Shown here: in pieces, positions 1 through 11,489 of the stretch
How the letters are laid out: each line of letters opens with the position of its first letter
Position numbering within the stretch: position 1 is the first letter of the stretch
Origin: Schistocerca nitens
Lineage: Eukaryota > Arthropoda > Insecta > Orthoptera > Acrididae
Length of the DNA stretch: 64,000 bases
Assembly: GCF_023898315.1 (NCBI RefSeq)
Contig: NC_064615.1
Span: forward strand, 1,186,761,413-1,186,825,412
Reading direction: 5' to 3'
Notes under the pieces: generated by a model
Told to the model about the DNA's origin: nothing
The model's database searches: none
Seen by the model: only the letters and a program-made list of their open reading frames with translations
Translations under genes and position numbers: made by a program

Positions 1-582
1 TATTAGTTTTCTAAATACCATTTTGTGATCCACACAACTGAGCTTCTGGCAATGTCTCAGAGTACACCAAAAAACAATATAGTTTTTATTGTTTAGCTCT
101 GTTAGCACTTTATTTGTAAGGTTTTTAGTTGCTTTATAAAAGCAAAAATTAAAGGCAATTAAGAAGGTCTTGTCAGTTAAATGAGTCTGTATTCTATCAT
201 AGGCCACTTTCCCAAACACTTCTAAAGAGACTAGAAGCAATTTGTAATTAGAGATGGGTTGCTTATCTCCAGTTTTGTATTCGAGTGTTACCACAGCATA
301 CTTTAGTCCATCAGGAAATGTGCACTGAATTGTTGATTGATAACTTAGATAGCTTAAGGGTAATCCTGTAAGCACAACATTTTAATATTCTGCTAGAAAC
401 AACATCATAGCTAGCAGAATCATTGCTTTTTAGTGATGTGATGAATTCTGTAATCTCCTCAGGGGTTACATACTTTAAACTGATGTCCATTGCTGGCACA
501 AGTATGCCTGTGCAAGTAAACCTAATGCACCTGTACCTTAATGTTTATTACTGAGTGCAGTGTTTGCAACCAAATCATTTTG

Positions 583-625
<43 letters not shown>

Positions 626-1545
626 ATGTGGTACAGGAGGTTTCATTTTTTAATGACATAATGGAGGACTCAACAGTACTGATAGTAATGGAGTTTCAAA
701 TCCTGACTACTGCTTTCTCTCCATATTGTGCAACTCTCTCTCTTCCTACCTTAATCCCATGAATCATCCACCCCTTATCCTTGGTTCTGTTCAGTTTTGC
801 CCTTATTTGTTTTAAAGTTTTGTAGGAATATGTTCAAAAAGAGTTAAAGTATCCACAAGCATGGTCTGCTTTATAAAATTCTTCACAGAGTTTCTCTCTA
901 AGCACTATGACTGAGTCATTGTTCATGATTCTGCAATACAATATTTTTCTTCTATGAGCAGGCCCTAACTGATCAATAAATTTTATTGTTAACATTTGAC
1001 CATGATGATCAGATAAACCAGGTAAGTCACTGCAGTTTGTTGTGTCTAGAACCCAAATTGTCAGTAGCTGCTGCATTTTGTCCTTCAATCCTCAAAGGAG
1101 ATCTTCCTCCGGGAAATAATCCAAAGCTGGAAATCGACAACTTAGTTGCCACAGTCAGCACTATCTGACAGAAAATCAACATTACAGTCTCCATAAACAA
1201 TAATTTCCCAATTAAGTCTGCATAACCTCATTAAAAATGTTTCCAGCAGCTTTATGAAGCTTAGGAAGCTTCCTTCCAGTAGTCTGTTTACTCTCAGTAC
1301 TACAGGCTTGTAGGTTTACTTAACCATTATTGTGCCATAGCATTCAAAATTCTCTTCCAGACAATATTCGCAAACTTGAAGGATCTGGTACCTAACTCCA
1401 TGTTTTTCATATACAGTCACTCCCCCTTTCTTTTCATTGGCTCTACGGTAGTAGAATATCAGCCTGTATCCTCAAGGCAAATTTGTTCAGTTTCAGTGAA
1501 GTTAATGTGATTTTTTGGTACACACAACAAGTCTGCTCAAATTCT
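1..1545 (-). mobile_element. Degenerate LINE (jockey/CR1-like), endonuclease to start of RT
   Basis: Reads on the minus strand as a broken APE-type LINE. Endonuclease pieces appear first (about 1,530 down to 850), including LSDHHGQ near 996-1016, the position of the SDH catalytic motif. The pre-RT segment (VTPEEITEFITSLKSND, about 470-420) and stop-riddled RT text follow to the window edge. The reading frame changes many times. A block at about 540-800 with a CT microsatellite splits the two parts. The call rests on motif order in translated frames; the family is inferred. Confidence 0.6.
585..624. repeat. (CT)n microsatellite, about 20 units
   Basis: Uninterrupted CT dinucleotide run within the LINE relic. 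Confidence 0.95.
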
Positions 1546-1777
1546 GTCTACCTTTTCTTTTTCTTGAGTGGGTATGAGAAGTTTGTCATTTTGATTTAAA
1601 TGGCTTCTGATGTTTCTTCTGAAGTCAGAAAATTATCTTTGTTTAATATTCTTGGCTTTGTTCAAGCTGCTATATTTTGTTATACTGGCAGCTGTTTCAA
1701 CTGTAACTGTGTTTATTCTGCAACTCTGTCTTTTGGATGAATTTACCCTAAAAGAGGCCTGGGGAACACAGTGAAAA

Positions 1778-2116
1778 TTACGGGCATAAGATGGATATTG
1801 CTTTGGTCAGACTGAAAGCTTCTAGCAAGTCATGCTCTTAACAGAAGCATTCAGATGCAAACTGCAGTGTATATGACAGTCACACTCACATATAAAAGCC
1901 CAAGCGATTTTCCGAGCTCTGCATTAACAGTTTTCACAGAATGCTTCATCGAGGGCTTATAGTATCATTCAAAAAGTGACAAGGAGTCCTATTACACCTA
2001 CAGTGTGAGTGTGACCATCAAATACACCGTCGTTTGCATCTGAATGCTTCTGTTAAGGGCAGGATTTGCTAGAAGCTTTCAGTCTGACCACAGCAATATC
2101 CATCTTATGCCAGTAA
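1778..2116. repeat. Foldback (inverted-repeat) element, about 340 bp
   Basis: About 115 bases at the left (starting TTACGGGCATAAG) reappear as the reverse complement at the right (ending CTTATGCCAGTAA), around a 110-base centre. The arms are long, imperfect and without coding capacity, as in a non-autonomous foldback or MITE-type DNA element. No clear target duplication was seen. Confidence 0.75.
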
Positions 2117-2348
2117 CTGCTACACACGTCATACATTTACATAGGTTTCTGGCATCAATATATTTTTTTGTGGTTAATATTATATTATCAATTATGCTGA
2201 TGGCAGTTTCTTGCAAAACTCATTTGCTGTTCACTCCTCGATTGTACACTAATGATGCAACACTCTGACAAAGACGCATTATGGGATCCATTACAGAAAT
2301 AATTTTGACAAAAATGAAAGCTTTAAGATATTAAAAACTGTTTCTCAC

Positions 2349-2505
2349 CAAATAAAGGCTGTAGCAGCAATTGTTAAACTGCAGAGGCTAATAGACAGAC
2401 ATATAACTGGAAATATTAAAATGGTGGCTAGTGTTCCCAGTAATCCTTTCACGAGATAGTTCCATAAGCGATTTACATGTCTTGTAAATCCTTTCCCGAT
2501 GAACC
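2349..2505 (-). CDS. Exon H of the large minus-strand host gene: transmembrane segment
   Basis: 157-nt exon. The acceptor is TGTGCAG before GG-TTC-ATC, and the donor is TTTG followed by GTGAGA. It takes up phase 1 from the exon at 5,591-5,795 and ends in phase 2 inside a Trp codon, so at least one more exon lies beyond the left edge. It encodes 51 residues: a basic, Trp/Tyr-containing stretch (FTRHVNRLWNYLVKG) followed by about 30 hydrophobic residues (LLGTLATILIFPVICLSISL and onward) that look like a membrane helix or a re-entrant pair. Protein not recognised. Confidence 0.7.
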
Positions 2506-2599
2506 CTGCACACACAGATTAAACACTTTTAGTAAACATGACAATACAAACAAATATACAGCCACAAATAACAAGCTGATTCATTTTTACTAACAAATA

Positions 2600-3253
2600 C
2601 GAGGGTGTTCTGAAAAGTAATATGCCTTTGAATTTTTTATGTGAAAAATCTTTAAGCTTTTTAAATAAAACAAATGTTATTAACATTCTACATCTTTATT
2701 CTTCATGTCTGCATATTTATTTCTCAACATAGTCATGCTGGCAATGAATACATTTTTCCTAACAAGAGACCAGTCTATCACTGCAGAATATTTGACTTTC
2801 TTGACAGAGCCACATCACCACCTCTGTATCAAAGTGAGGTCGTCAAAAGTGTTCTTTAAGTTTTGGAAACAGATCAAAATTGGATGGAGCGAAGTCAGGA
2901 CTGTATAGAGGATGATGGATGACAGTAAACCAAGGTATCAGATTGTTGCAGGGGTCCCAGTACTCATATTTGGTCTGGCATTATCATACTAAACAAGAGG
3001 ATGCTGTAAGTGTAGATAAACTCTTCAAATTTGAAACTCAATTACAGCATGCTGTTTCTCACCCACTGACACATTTACATCACACAGCACCACGTTACAC
3101 ACTACAGTTCAGAGCCCTCTAGTGGCAGCGGACTGCAGGTATGTAGACATGAAGAATAAAGGTGTAGGATGTTAATAACATTTATTTTATTTAATAAGCT
3201 TTAATAGTTTTCACATAAAAAATTTGGAGACATTACTTCTCAGCACACCCTCA
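2600..3253. mobile_element. Mariner-type non-autonomous element with about 90-bp TIRs
   Basis: The terminal inverted repeats begin CGAGGGTGTTCTGAAAAGTAA on the left and TGAGGGTGTGCTGAGAAGTAA (read inward) on the right. They extend about 90 bases and are flanked by TA dinucleotides (2598-2599, 3254-3255), the Tc1/mariner target duplication. The interior keeps traces of a minus-strand mariner transposase but no open frame. A deleted, probably immobile copy. Confidence 0.75.
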
Positions 3254-3329
3254 TACATATGAACAAAAGTGGCAAACACAAAAAGAAAGGCACTCGTATC
3301 TTTTATCACTTTACCTACCTATCCAATTC

Positions 3330-3680
3330 ACCACCTTCCAATTGCAGTCATCTCTTGGTGTTGCTGAAACCATCAATCTAAAAACTAACTTGATGCTGCT
3401 CCCCATCTGAGTCTATTTGTGCAAATCTTTTCATACCTGCATGTTTACTGTATTTGAACTTGCTTAATGTGCTTTGCTTTTGCTTATGATTTTTAACTCC
3501 CCACATGGATTCCTGTCTATTACAAAATTAACTAAACTTGATGCGTCTCGAGTTTTCCTATCAACCGGTCACTTTCTCTCTAATTAAATTCAGCACCTCT
3601 TCATTAGTTAGTTGATCTACCCAGCATTCATCAGCAACACTACAAATTAAATACTTCTACAGTCGACCACCCATCACTGA
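3330..3680 (-). mobile_element. Ancient 3' fragment of the RTE-like LINE
   Basis: Patches match the 3' region of the intact minus copy at 40.5-43.5 kb, for example the string around CTCTTCATTAGTTAGTTGATCTACCCA versus its counterpart near 40,760-40,795. Heavily diverged; the borders are approximate. Confidence 0.4.
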
Positions 3681-3705
3681 TGTTTCAATTCCTTATTATG
3701 CCCTT

Positions 3706-3709
3706 CCCC

Positions 3710-3752
<43 letters not shown>
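3706..3752. repeat. C-tract plus (TC)16 microsatellite
   Basis: Fifteen C residues directly followed by 16 TC units. Confidence 0.95.
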
Positions 3753-3755
<3 letters not shown>

Positions 3756-4139
3756 ATGCAGTTCTTCTAACATGTTTTACTGTTATCCTACTGATAATTT
3801 GCACTTTTTCATGGAAACACAAATAGTAAAATAACATGAATGTAAATAACACTTAAAAGAATTTCCTACAAATTCATAATAGTTTTTGACGAGAGATTCA
3901 AGTTACTTCATCATTACTCTCAGATTGTCTCTATCTTGCACTCAAAGACCAAATAAATAAAGTCCGCAGTATTTTTATGTAGTGTGAACCATTCAGTTTC
4001 TGCCTTCTAAAGTACTTAAAAATGGTAATGGATAGTGTTCGGTGGTATATAAATAATTTAAATAATAACAGCAGCAACTCACTAAGTAGCTGAGACTGCC
4101 AACATCATCCAGTATTATTCTGGATTGGAACAAATTAAC

Positions 4140-4850
4140 CATGAACTTTGCCAGAACATCAACTACTTATTGTTGTTCCCAGAAAAAAAGAACATCCAGC
4201 TCGATTAATATTCCACAATCGATCCACTTTAAATAATATCTCAACCCATCCTGAAGCCACACCAACTTGCAGCACTTTGATATATGGGTCACACCACTCT
4301 GCTCTTCACCCAAATGGATGGCCAACAACAGAACACACCGCTAAGAAGAACAATGGCTGTGTCACAACCTGTGCCATCTGAACGTTTTGCCCATACACCA
4401 GCTTCTCTGACACACCTTGATGGGAGTATTCTCTGCAACACATCCTTCAATCCTGTAATCCTCCCCTGTTGAATCTCCACTAGTTCCTGCCCTGTACCCA
4501 GCACCACCCCTGCCCTATGACTCATCCCAAAGTCACAACCTCTTCTCCACAGTCTCCTACTTTCTCTGTTCTGCCTCTCTGTTACAATCCCCTTCTCCAC
4601 TCTACATAACTGTGCTGCCTGGGGCCACATTCTTATTCCTTGCAAATGCTGCCTCTCCCTCCCAGCTCTCAGTCAACTTCCACAACACTCCCTCAAGCTT
4701 CTCTCTGTCTTCCTTTACTCACTGACTCCATCTGACATGACCCCTCACCCTAACTGAGCTGTTGTGCCGGTACAATGTTCTCAGCTCTGATGAAGGGCTC
4801 TTCTGAAATCTTCCTACTAACGACCCCACCGTGACACACTGAGAATATCG
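4140..4850 (+). mobile_element. Penelope-like element C-terminal/tail relic
   Basis: The plus strand resembles the tail half of the palindromic element at 62.5-63.2 kb: a GGCCAAC-AACAGAA block, a CTTCTCTGA block, and a long C/T-rich tail ending in a TGATGAAGGGCTCTTCTGAAA string. No intact ORF. The assignment rests on resemblance to that element and is tentative. Confidence 0.45.
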
Positions 4851-5064
4851 TGAATGATGTGTCGCACCTGTGTGAAGGATTACATTAAAGAACACTGTTG
4901 TTTTCCTGTACTAATCAGAATGTTACTGATGTATCCAGAGGAATTTACAGGCTATTTTCCACATTTTTCACAAGACATTTTTCACAAGATTCATTTTAAC
5001 TTATATTTGTTCTTCTGTTCCTCACCAGAGGTAAGTGACTTTGAAGGCAAAATTCATGTGTGTT

Positions 5065-5436
5065 CAGAATGAATTTTCACTTTGCAGTAGAGTGTGCACT
5101 GATATGAAACTTCCTGGGAGATTAAAATTATGTGCCGGACCACGGCTCAAACTTGGGACCTGGAGATGTTCACCGGGCTGTGGCTGGGCCACGCCTCCTC
5201 AGTATCCTTTCTTCCAGGAGTGCTAGTCTCGCAAGTTTCGCAGGAGAGCTTCTGTGAAGTTTGGAAGGTAGGAGATGAGGTACTGATGGAAGTAAAGCTG
5301 TGAGGACAAGTTGAGTCGTGAGTCGTGCTCGGGTAGCTCGGTCGGTAGTGCGTTTTCCCACAAAAGGTGTAGGTCCCAGGTTTGAGTCCCTGTCCAGCAC
5401 ACAATTTTAATCTGCCAGGAAGTTTTGTGCACTTTT
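5065..5436 (+). mobile_element. SINE-like repeat with tRNA-like head
   Basis: Positions about 5,328-5,402 read like a decayed tRNA: an A-box-like TAGCTCGGTCGGTAGTGCG, a B-box-like GGTTTGAGTCC, and a 3' GCACA. The left end (GATATGAAACTTCCTGGGAG, about 5,101) and the right end (CTGCCAGGAAGTTTTGTGCAC) are inverted versions of one another, so the unit also folds back. No pol III terminator was checked. A dispersed family in orthopterans from memory. Confidence 0.6.
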
Positions 5437-5590
5437 TCCTCAATATTTCCATACTGACATTATTACTTATCAAATAAAACCAATTTTCCGATCTCAGCGA
5501 ACAGTCTTCTTGCTACAGGATTTCAAAATGTCACGTGTGTAGGCTCCAGTAAAGCTAGTGAACTGTACGCGTCAAATACATTTTGCTCAC

Positions 5591-5795
5591 CTGTGTCTGG
5601 CTCAGTTTCAAAGTGTGTTCTAGACTTAGATATGTGCCTCCACAGAGCTAATAAACGCGAACACAAAGTGGGAGTAATTGAAGATTTTCGGGGAAAAAGT
5701 GTTCCGTTCACTTGGGAAAGTTCCAAATCGGGCATAAATGGCTCTGTACAGAAAAGTGCTCTTAATCCTACAGGACTACACCAAGGAACGACAAC
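5591..5795 (-). CDS. Exon G of the large minus-strand host gene
   Basis: 205-nt exon. The acceptor is TACTTTGCAG before GTTGTCG; the donor is GACACAG followed by GTGAGC. It enters in phase 0 (matching the exon at 8,513-8,686) and leaves in phase 1 (matching the exon at 2,349-2,505). It encodes 68 residues including VPWCSPVGLRALFCTEPF and LLALWRHISKSRTHFE, a soluble stretch just before the hydrophobic segment. An alternative acceptor-less reading as a retroelement ORF is less likely, given exact splice borders and phase agreement. Confidence 0.72.
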
Positions 5796-5905
5796 CTGCA
5801 AAGTAAAAAACAGGGCTTTAGTCACCTGAAGGAAACAAGTCTTTCACAATTATAAAACTATGAAAGTAAATGTTAAAAATTGCCAACACAATACAAACAA
5901 GAATG

Positions 5906-5908
<3 letters not shown>

Positions 5909-5953
<45 letters not shown>

Positions 5954-6163
5954 ACCTATGTTGAACTCAGCATAATATTACACACTTCTGTAAAACTCTG
6001 TCTAGTATTTTACAAGAATATGTGATCATTCATTGTCAAAGCCTTATCTTGAGTAAACAATATGGTCTTACACAGTGGACTGGAAATCTGAACTTACACC
6101 AAAAAAGAACATGGCATTCCAAGTCCAGGACCAAGTTCTGTGGCAGTAATTAGTCCATCGCCA
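5909..6163 (-). repeat. Retroposed dispersed repeat, copy A, with 42-nt A tail
   Basis: A 213-base unit (5951-6163) preceded on the plus strand by 42 T residues, so on the minus strand it ends in a poly(A) tail. The same unit lies at 14,522-14,729. The tail suggests retroposition of an RNA (SINE or processed transcript). No ORF. Confidence 0.7.
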
Positions 6164-6906
6164 GAGAGGCCATCTAGTGCTGGTCGTTCGCACCACTTCT
6201 TTCTCGACTAGGTATACAGGCTGCAAAGTCAATCGTAATAATTGTGATGAGTGTGGGATAATTACATAAGAAATCTGCATTATTGCACAAAATACAAAAT
6301 GAAGATGGAAACACGTATAATAAAAGAATCAGGATACCAGTTAATTTGTGGGGTTTTTGCTTAAAAGATACCACATAGTTGTCCATCCACACAGAGAGAT
6401 TTGAGGCTTCAAATCAAGTTGAGAGCTATGTCTGTGAATGACAGTGTTCCCCATTCTAGGCAGAAGACAAAGAGTGTTGTACAAAATCCTATCACTATTA
6501 TGTCTTATCCTTCATTCCACCGTTATGTAGGGTCACACGGTATTAGGCCAGGTGGGCTTTCATAAGCAAAACATAAACGAATGGCCTCTCCTACAATACA
6601 TATTGCAGTTGATGTAGAGTGAAATGGTGAAAGTCTTCCCAACTCTCTTCTGCCGAAGACCTATATTAGTGAGATGACTTTTGACTCCCATTAAACCACC
6701 TTACAAAACTGTTGTACAGATGGCCAGATCTGGCGTTAAGAAGCGGTCACAGGCAGACTGAAATTGCTGTGAAACCTGAACTACTGAGCTTTAGCACCAG
6801 TGACACAGCTGACCAAATTGAGCAAGCTACTAGTAAGGGTGTTTCTGGTCTGTCTTAAGTTCTGTGCACGACTCTGTACAGGAACCGGGAACTGACACTG
6901 GGAGGC
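6164..6906. other. Intronic stretch, nothing recognised
   Basis: About 740 bases between exon G and the exon-like ORF at 7.0 kb. I see no splice-bounded ORF, long repeat or RNA gene. Confidence 0.5.
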
Positions 6907-7058
6907 TCACTGCAGTCGCTGTCGACACTCTGTCCCATCTTGCAGATTCTGGCAGCTGGCGTATTGGGTCTGGTCGTACTGCAGGTAGATGAGCTGAAAG
7001 TGGTCTAAGAAAATCATTGTGCCTCTTAGCACTTCAATTGGCACGTCTGCACACACAG
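6907..7058 (-). CDS. Candidate exon or exon relic, phase-incompatible with the main chain
   Basis: A minus-strand ORF starts right after a good acceptor (TTTGTTTGCAG) and runs 49 codons, including VPIEVLRGTMIFLDHFQLIY, to a TGA at 6907-6909. The TGA overlaps a possible GTGAGC donor. It would need a preceding phase-1 exon, but the neighbours at 8.6 and 5.7 kb join in phase 0. It is therefore an alternative terminal exon, part of another gene, or chance. Not recognised. Confidence 0.3.
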
Positions 7059-7559
7059 CTGCAAACAAATACAGACGAGGTGATTTCGATGTGGGAACTA
7101 TCGTGACGTGTCGGTGTTGTGTCCTCTTACACTGTCATGCATAAAATAACTGTAGGTCTTTTCATTAGTTATTAGTCCTTTGAAAAAAAAAGAGAGAGGA
7201 TGTAGTATATTGACCACATATCTACCAGAAGTTAGGTTGTTTGGAAAAATTTCAATCCAATACTTTGTTAACAGCATACCACACATATGTCTCTACATTT
7301 GCAGAGGCTCTCTATGTAGCTGATGAGAATTTTAAAAACTCCAGCACTGACTGTTCTGAAAGTCACTTATTCCAATGAATGCAGCCGTGCTTCATCAGAA
7401 AAAATTTCAGGTTCAGCTTTTCTATCACACAGTCAGCAACTCCAGTATCTGAATCGGTCAGTCAATGCACTACCGCTACTCTGTAAGGTTCCAGTTTTTA
7501 TTTGTGAGCAGGTGCTACTGAAGTGCTAGATAACAAAGCCATTTCCCTCACAAAAAACA
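7059..7559. other. Intronic stretch, nothing recognised
   Basis: About 500 bases, AT-rich, with no convincing feature on either strand. Confidence 0.5.
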
Positions 7560-7883
7560 CCATCTGAACAGGCCTCGAAGCCCCAACAGTACCGACCGAC
7601 CACTCTGTCATCCTCGGCCCTTAGGCAACACCAGATGTGGATATGCACGAGTCTGTGGTCAGCACACCACTCTCCCGGCTGTCCTCAGTTTTCGTGACTG
7701 GTGCCACTACTTCTCAGTCGAGTAGCTCCTCAGATGGCCTCACGAGGGCCGGGAACAACCCGTTTGCCAACAGCACTCGGCAGACCTAAACGGTGACTCA
7801 CCCGAGTGCCGGCCGAGCCCGACAGCGCTTAACTTTGGTGGTCTGATGAGAACCGGTGTTACAGCTGTGGTGAGGCCACTGGC
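7560..7883 (-). mobile_element. 5S rRNA-derived SINE
   Basis: Minus strand 7883 to 7766 (118 nt) follows 5S rRNA end to end: a GCC...GGC closing pair, GGTTCTCATCAGACCACC near 5S positions 30-50, AGTTAAGCGC at plus 7825-7834 (internal promoter region), GTCGGGCTCGG, and a 3' GTTGGC. It is followed by about 200 nt of unrelated body down to a T-rich end near 7,560. A 5S head joined to a body is the layout of 5S-derived (SINE3-type) retroposons; a 5S gene would end in T4 straight after the closing stem. Confidence 0.75.
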
Positions 7884-8512
7884 TATTTCTATCGTACTTA
7901 CTTCCGAGACTCTCCCCGACTCACCTAGTTCAATTAAAACAGATAGACCACTTAGCAAGAGTGTGGCAAGGAAGCCACAACACGTGTGGCGATCGGAACG
8001 CGCTTCCCCGACATTTGTTCAAATTTCACACTGGACGTATTATTGAAATTCTCTGTACGTAGAGAATAGAGGTGTCACATTCTCATATGGGAGCTTACTT
8101 TGTTTGAATACTCGCCATGTTCTGGAGGAAGAAAACTTCAAAAGCTGTGCCACCAAGTTCAGTTTCTAGATTACATTTCAATTTACTGCACAACACTTCC
8201 TTCACATGCTGTACCGAATAAAGGTAAATATGGACACAACTTAATATTTTTCCCACCAACTGACTTTCACTTAAGAATATTGGAGAACAATTTTTTCGTT
8301 TCATCATTTTAATGTTATTTATGAGATTATCAAATGGATGCACAAAGGTGAGAGTTAAACGAGTCTTTCAGTTTCAATAAAATGTTAGTCTAGAAGAAAA
8401 GAAATAAAATAAAAACCATCATAGAGAATATATCCGACCTCCCTTCAGATACTACAGAAGGCACAGTTCAAACAACATATATCTAGCCCAGCACTGAAAG
8501 ATAAAATCATAC
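7884..8512. other. Intronic stretch, nothing recognised
   Basis: About 630 bases between the 5S SINE and exon F; no gene or repeat identified. Confidence 0.5.
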
Positions 8513-8686
8513 CTGGCTGGGGTCCGAGCGTGGCGTCGTAATGGAAGTGGCAGTTGCACACTGTACAGTTGGTATTACCTCTGACTGGCCTTGGAATAAC
8601 CTCCTTACCACCCAATTACTTGGAAACCATATCTGAGTTAGCCACTGGAAACTTCGTGTAGGTGTCTTCACTTTCCTGAGTTCTTT
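8513..8686 (-). CDS. Exon F of the large minus-strand host gene
   Basis: 174-nt exon, phase 0 at both ends. The acceptor is AGTTTTGCAG before AAAGAACTC; the donor is AGCCAG followed by GTATGA. The 58 residues include FQWLTQIWFPSNWVVRR, unusually rich in tryptophan, then a Ser/Thr-rich tail (TATSITTPRSDPSQ). Both phases agree with the exons at 13,962-14,081 and 5,591-5,795. Confidence 0.72.
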
Positions 8687-8963
8687 CTGCAAAACTGGCT
8701 CTCTCTGTATGGGACAGCAAAAAGATTAGACTTCTCAAACTGCAAAAGAATTACAAGAGGTATCTCTTGCAAATTACATTATCAAATTTTGTAATTAAAT
8801 TGAGCACTACTAAATAATCTGAATCTCGTGTAAAAATTTCTTTACATATTAACTGCCACGTTCAAAATAGATAGCAACTCGACGAAGCGCGTTCAACTCA
8901 ATAGGGTGCCCGAAGGCTATCTCTGACTTCTTCCATCTCTGAACAATGGTAAATGTGTTTTCT

Positions 8964-9523
8964 ACAGGGTGATTCCACAACAACATTACAAACGTTTGGG
9001 AATAATCGAATGATGTATCAATTTGAAGTAAGTGACACCAGTCCAGAAAAGACCGAGCTGAAAGTTATAAGTGAAAACTGTTGTCATACCTCTGGCAGTG
9101 GACCTCTTCTATTGCTAGCTGTTTGATTTTCATATTTTGGAAGGGAGTAGTACAGACCAAAATGAGGAAAAATATCCTGTAAACATGGGCTCCAAAGTGC
9201 ATACCTTAAAAGCTTCGAGCACTCGGCCATCTTTCCTACTGTGATGCACGTACCTTCTACTGAAGAAGTGCTCACAGCTCTTTAGGTATGCGCTTCAGAG
9301 CCCATGTAAAGTGGATGTTTTTTCCTGGTTTTGATTTATGCTATTACCTCCCAAAATACAGAAAGCAAAGAGCTCGCAATAGCAGAGGTACACTGTCAGA
9401 GGTATCAGAACGATTTCTGCTCACAACTCGTGATCGGTCATTTCGGGACTGGGGGTCCTTACCTCGTACACTTACCCCTCTCCGTCATCCCAAAATGCTC
9501 GAAACATCGTCACGGGATGTACA
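8964..9523. repeat. Long foldback element, about 560 bp
   Basis: The left arm starts TACAGGGTGATTCC and the right arm ends in its diverged inverse (CGTCACGGGATGTACAG). Matching inverted blocks include CCATGT-rich, TTTTGGGAGG-like and CAGAGGTA-like segments on either side of a centre near 9,270. Arms about 270 bases, non-coding. Likely a non-autonomous DNA element or two fused inverted copies. Confidence 0.65.
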
Positions 9524-9530
9524 GAGCGAA

Positions 9531-10240
9531 CTTAATGTGACTGCACGTATGCTTATTCGTACTTTCATTATGAAAAATCGAATGCTAACTATTGAGAGTC
9601 AGTAAAGTGTTTATTAGACAAAAATGAGCAGTGAGCATTATTTATCATGATAATGACTAAGTAACTTGCAGAAGTCCGACACAGACTGTGGATTTAATAT
9701 CCTCACATGCTGTAAAATTTGCTAATAAATACCATTTGTTGCTAAAGCACCTAAATAGAGAAAAGAAAGCTTTCACATATTAGACAGCATTAAACACAAA
9801 TTTCAAGAACTGCTAATGGGAATACAAATTTTCAGAAATGCAGTTTTTAAGTAGCAAATGGAAAGGAGACAAAGAGAGAAATAAGGCTAGTAAGGATTAC
9901 ACAGAAAGTCATCCAACATCTCAAACGATAAGAGATCCAGTAGGACAGAAGAGAGTACCGTCGAGAATCAAAAATCAGCCAGTAGAAACAGCTAAACTGA
10001 AACTAGACTAATGCGATCTAGATGTGACGAAAAATAATAGTACAGGTAACATAAAGACACAGGACTCGAAGGCCGAGGGTGTGAGTGTCCCGTCAGAAAT
10101 CCACAGGTTTCAGGTGACAAATCCAGTCGGTTCTTACATTTTAACTTTCACCTAACTGAATATGTGGAAAAATGTTCAGTTGCACCACATTCCAGATTCT
10201 TCATTAAAATGTGTATCTTCCAATAAATGGCTGGGTAAAT
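9531..10240. other. Intronic stretch, nothing recognised
   Basis: About 700 bases; no splice-bounded ORF or repeat structure noticed. Confidence 0.5.
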
Positions 10241-11275
10241 CAGTGCACTAGTAAAACGGAAGCGAGCGACACTGACTCCCACAGGACAGTGTCTAGTAAA
10301 GCACCGTACAGTCGAAAGCGACCTCTGGAGTCGACGGTAGCTTTACCGAGACCTAAACAGCTACTGATAGGAAAACAAAAGACGAAGAAAGTATTTAATG
10401 AGCTGACACTAAATGTCACAAGAGCTGGATCTGGCAGTACAAAAGGAGGCGGGGAGCACCGTTTTGTCAGCAGAGGAGCAGTAACAGCGACTGTGAAATG
10501 GAAACACAGAAAACTGACAACAGACTATTGACGTAACCCCTCTACTGATGCACTGCGAACGGTGCTCGTAGAATATCGCACGAAATCGGTGGAAGGAATC
10601 ACTCGCGCTACCAGCAGTCCACCTAGCAGAACAACTGTGCACAGGGAGGTAAAAAGCAGTTTCCCATTTCTGAAGCCGACCCGATGCGTCGTGACGCTGT
10701 CAGACACGAGGCGACTGTAAATGAGTGATTCGGAGAGGTGAATCACACTGCACACTGTGGTAATCTCACAGGAGGATTGGATTTGGTGAATACCGTCAGG
10801 TGTAGTGCCGGCAGTGAAGTACGGAGGAAGTGGAGTTACAGTAAGGGCAATTTTTTGCGTTTTGGGCGTGGCAACCTAATCGCACTCGAGAAAACACTAA
10901 ATGCAGAAGGATGAAAATAAATTTTGTGGCACTATGTACTGAACACAGTAAAGGACCAATCTCAAGACAGCACATACCGTCATAAAGCAGCACTCGTGAG
11001 GTGACAGATTGTGGACGATAACACTCCCGAAGTGAAACAGACTGGACCACCGGGAATCCGGACGCGAACCTGACGGAACACGTTCGTTACGAGTCAGGAT
11101 GCCGACTTCACTTCGGACTCTGGTGTCCGACACTTAACTTCTCTGGTTACGGCTCACGAGGAAGAATGGCTGCCATTCCTCCACAGACATTCGGACACTT
11201 AGTCAAAAGTGTCCCTGGCAGAGTTCGAGCCATCATAAAGGTAAATGGTGGATACGACCCGTACTTATGTCGACA
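10241..11275 (+). pseudogene. Highly decayed Tc1-like transposase
   Basis: Disconnected plus-strand frames carry Tc1-like fragments. An N-terminal helix-turn-helix-like part lies at about 10,300-10,440 (residues KAPYSRKRPLESTVALPRP). A WGG-like mid part with FCVLGVAT lies near 10,850. A C-terminal LVKSVPGRVRAIIKVNGGY lies at about 11,199-11,255, which matches the usual Tc1 ending. Several frameshifts and stops; catalytic residues not locatable. Confidence 0.5.
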
Positions 11276-11489
11276 ATTAGCTATCTGCTTACTTTTTGTT
11301 GGACAGTGTACCTCCAGAAATATGACGAAGACTTGCCGTGCAGAATCCATGCCGTATTTCGTTCTGAAGGTGTAATGACACTCTCAAGCACATAATAGTA
11401 GTACTTCAGTTCACTGGTGGATACTAGCTGACTCCTCCAAAAATTTATACAATATCTTCGGCAACCACAAGAACTAAAAATTTGTATTA

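Noticed and set aside
4289..4645. 118-codon minus-strand ORF
   Set aside because: No recognisable domain or splice signals. It lies antisense to a Penelope-type tail relic whose composition favours open frames.
5328..5402. Functional tRNA gene
   Set aside because: A- and B-box-like strings are present, but the stems do not pair well and the segment is embedded in a dispersed SINE-like repeat.
6940..7000. Short plus-strand exon between TTGCAG and GTAGAT (about 39 nt)
   Set aside because: Too short, weak donor, and it overlaps the longer minus-strand ORF with a better acceptor.
7766..7883. Functional 5S rRNA gene
   Set aside because: Many mismatches to 5S rRNA, no T4 terminator after the closing stem, and fusion to a SINE body instead.
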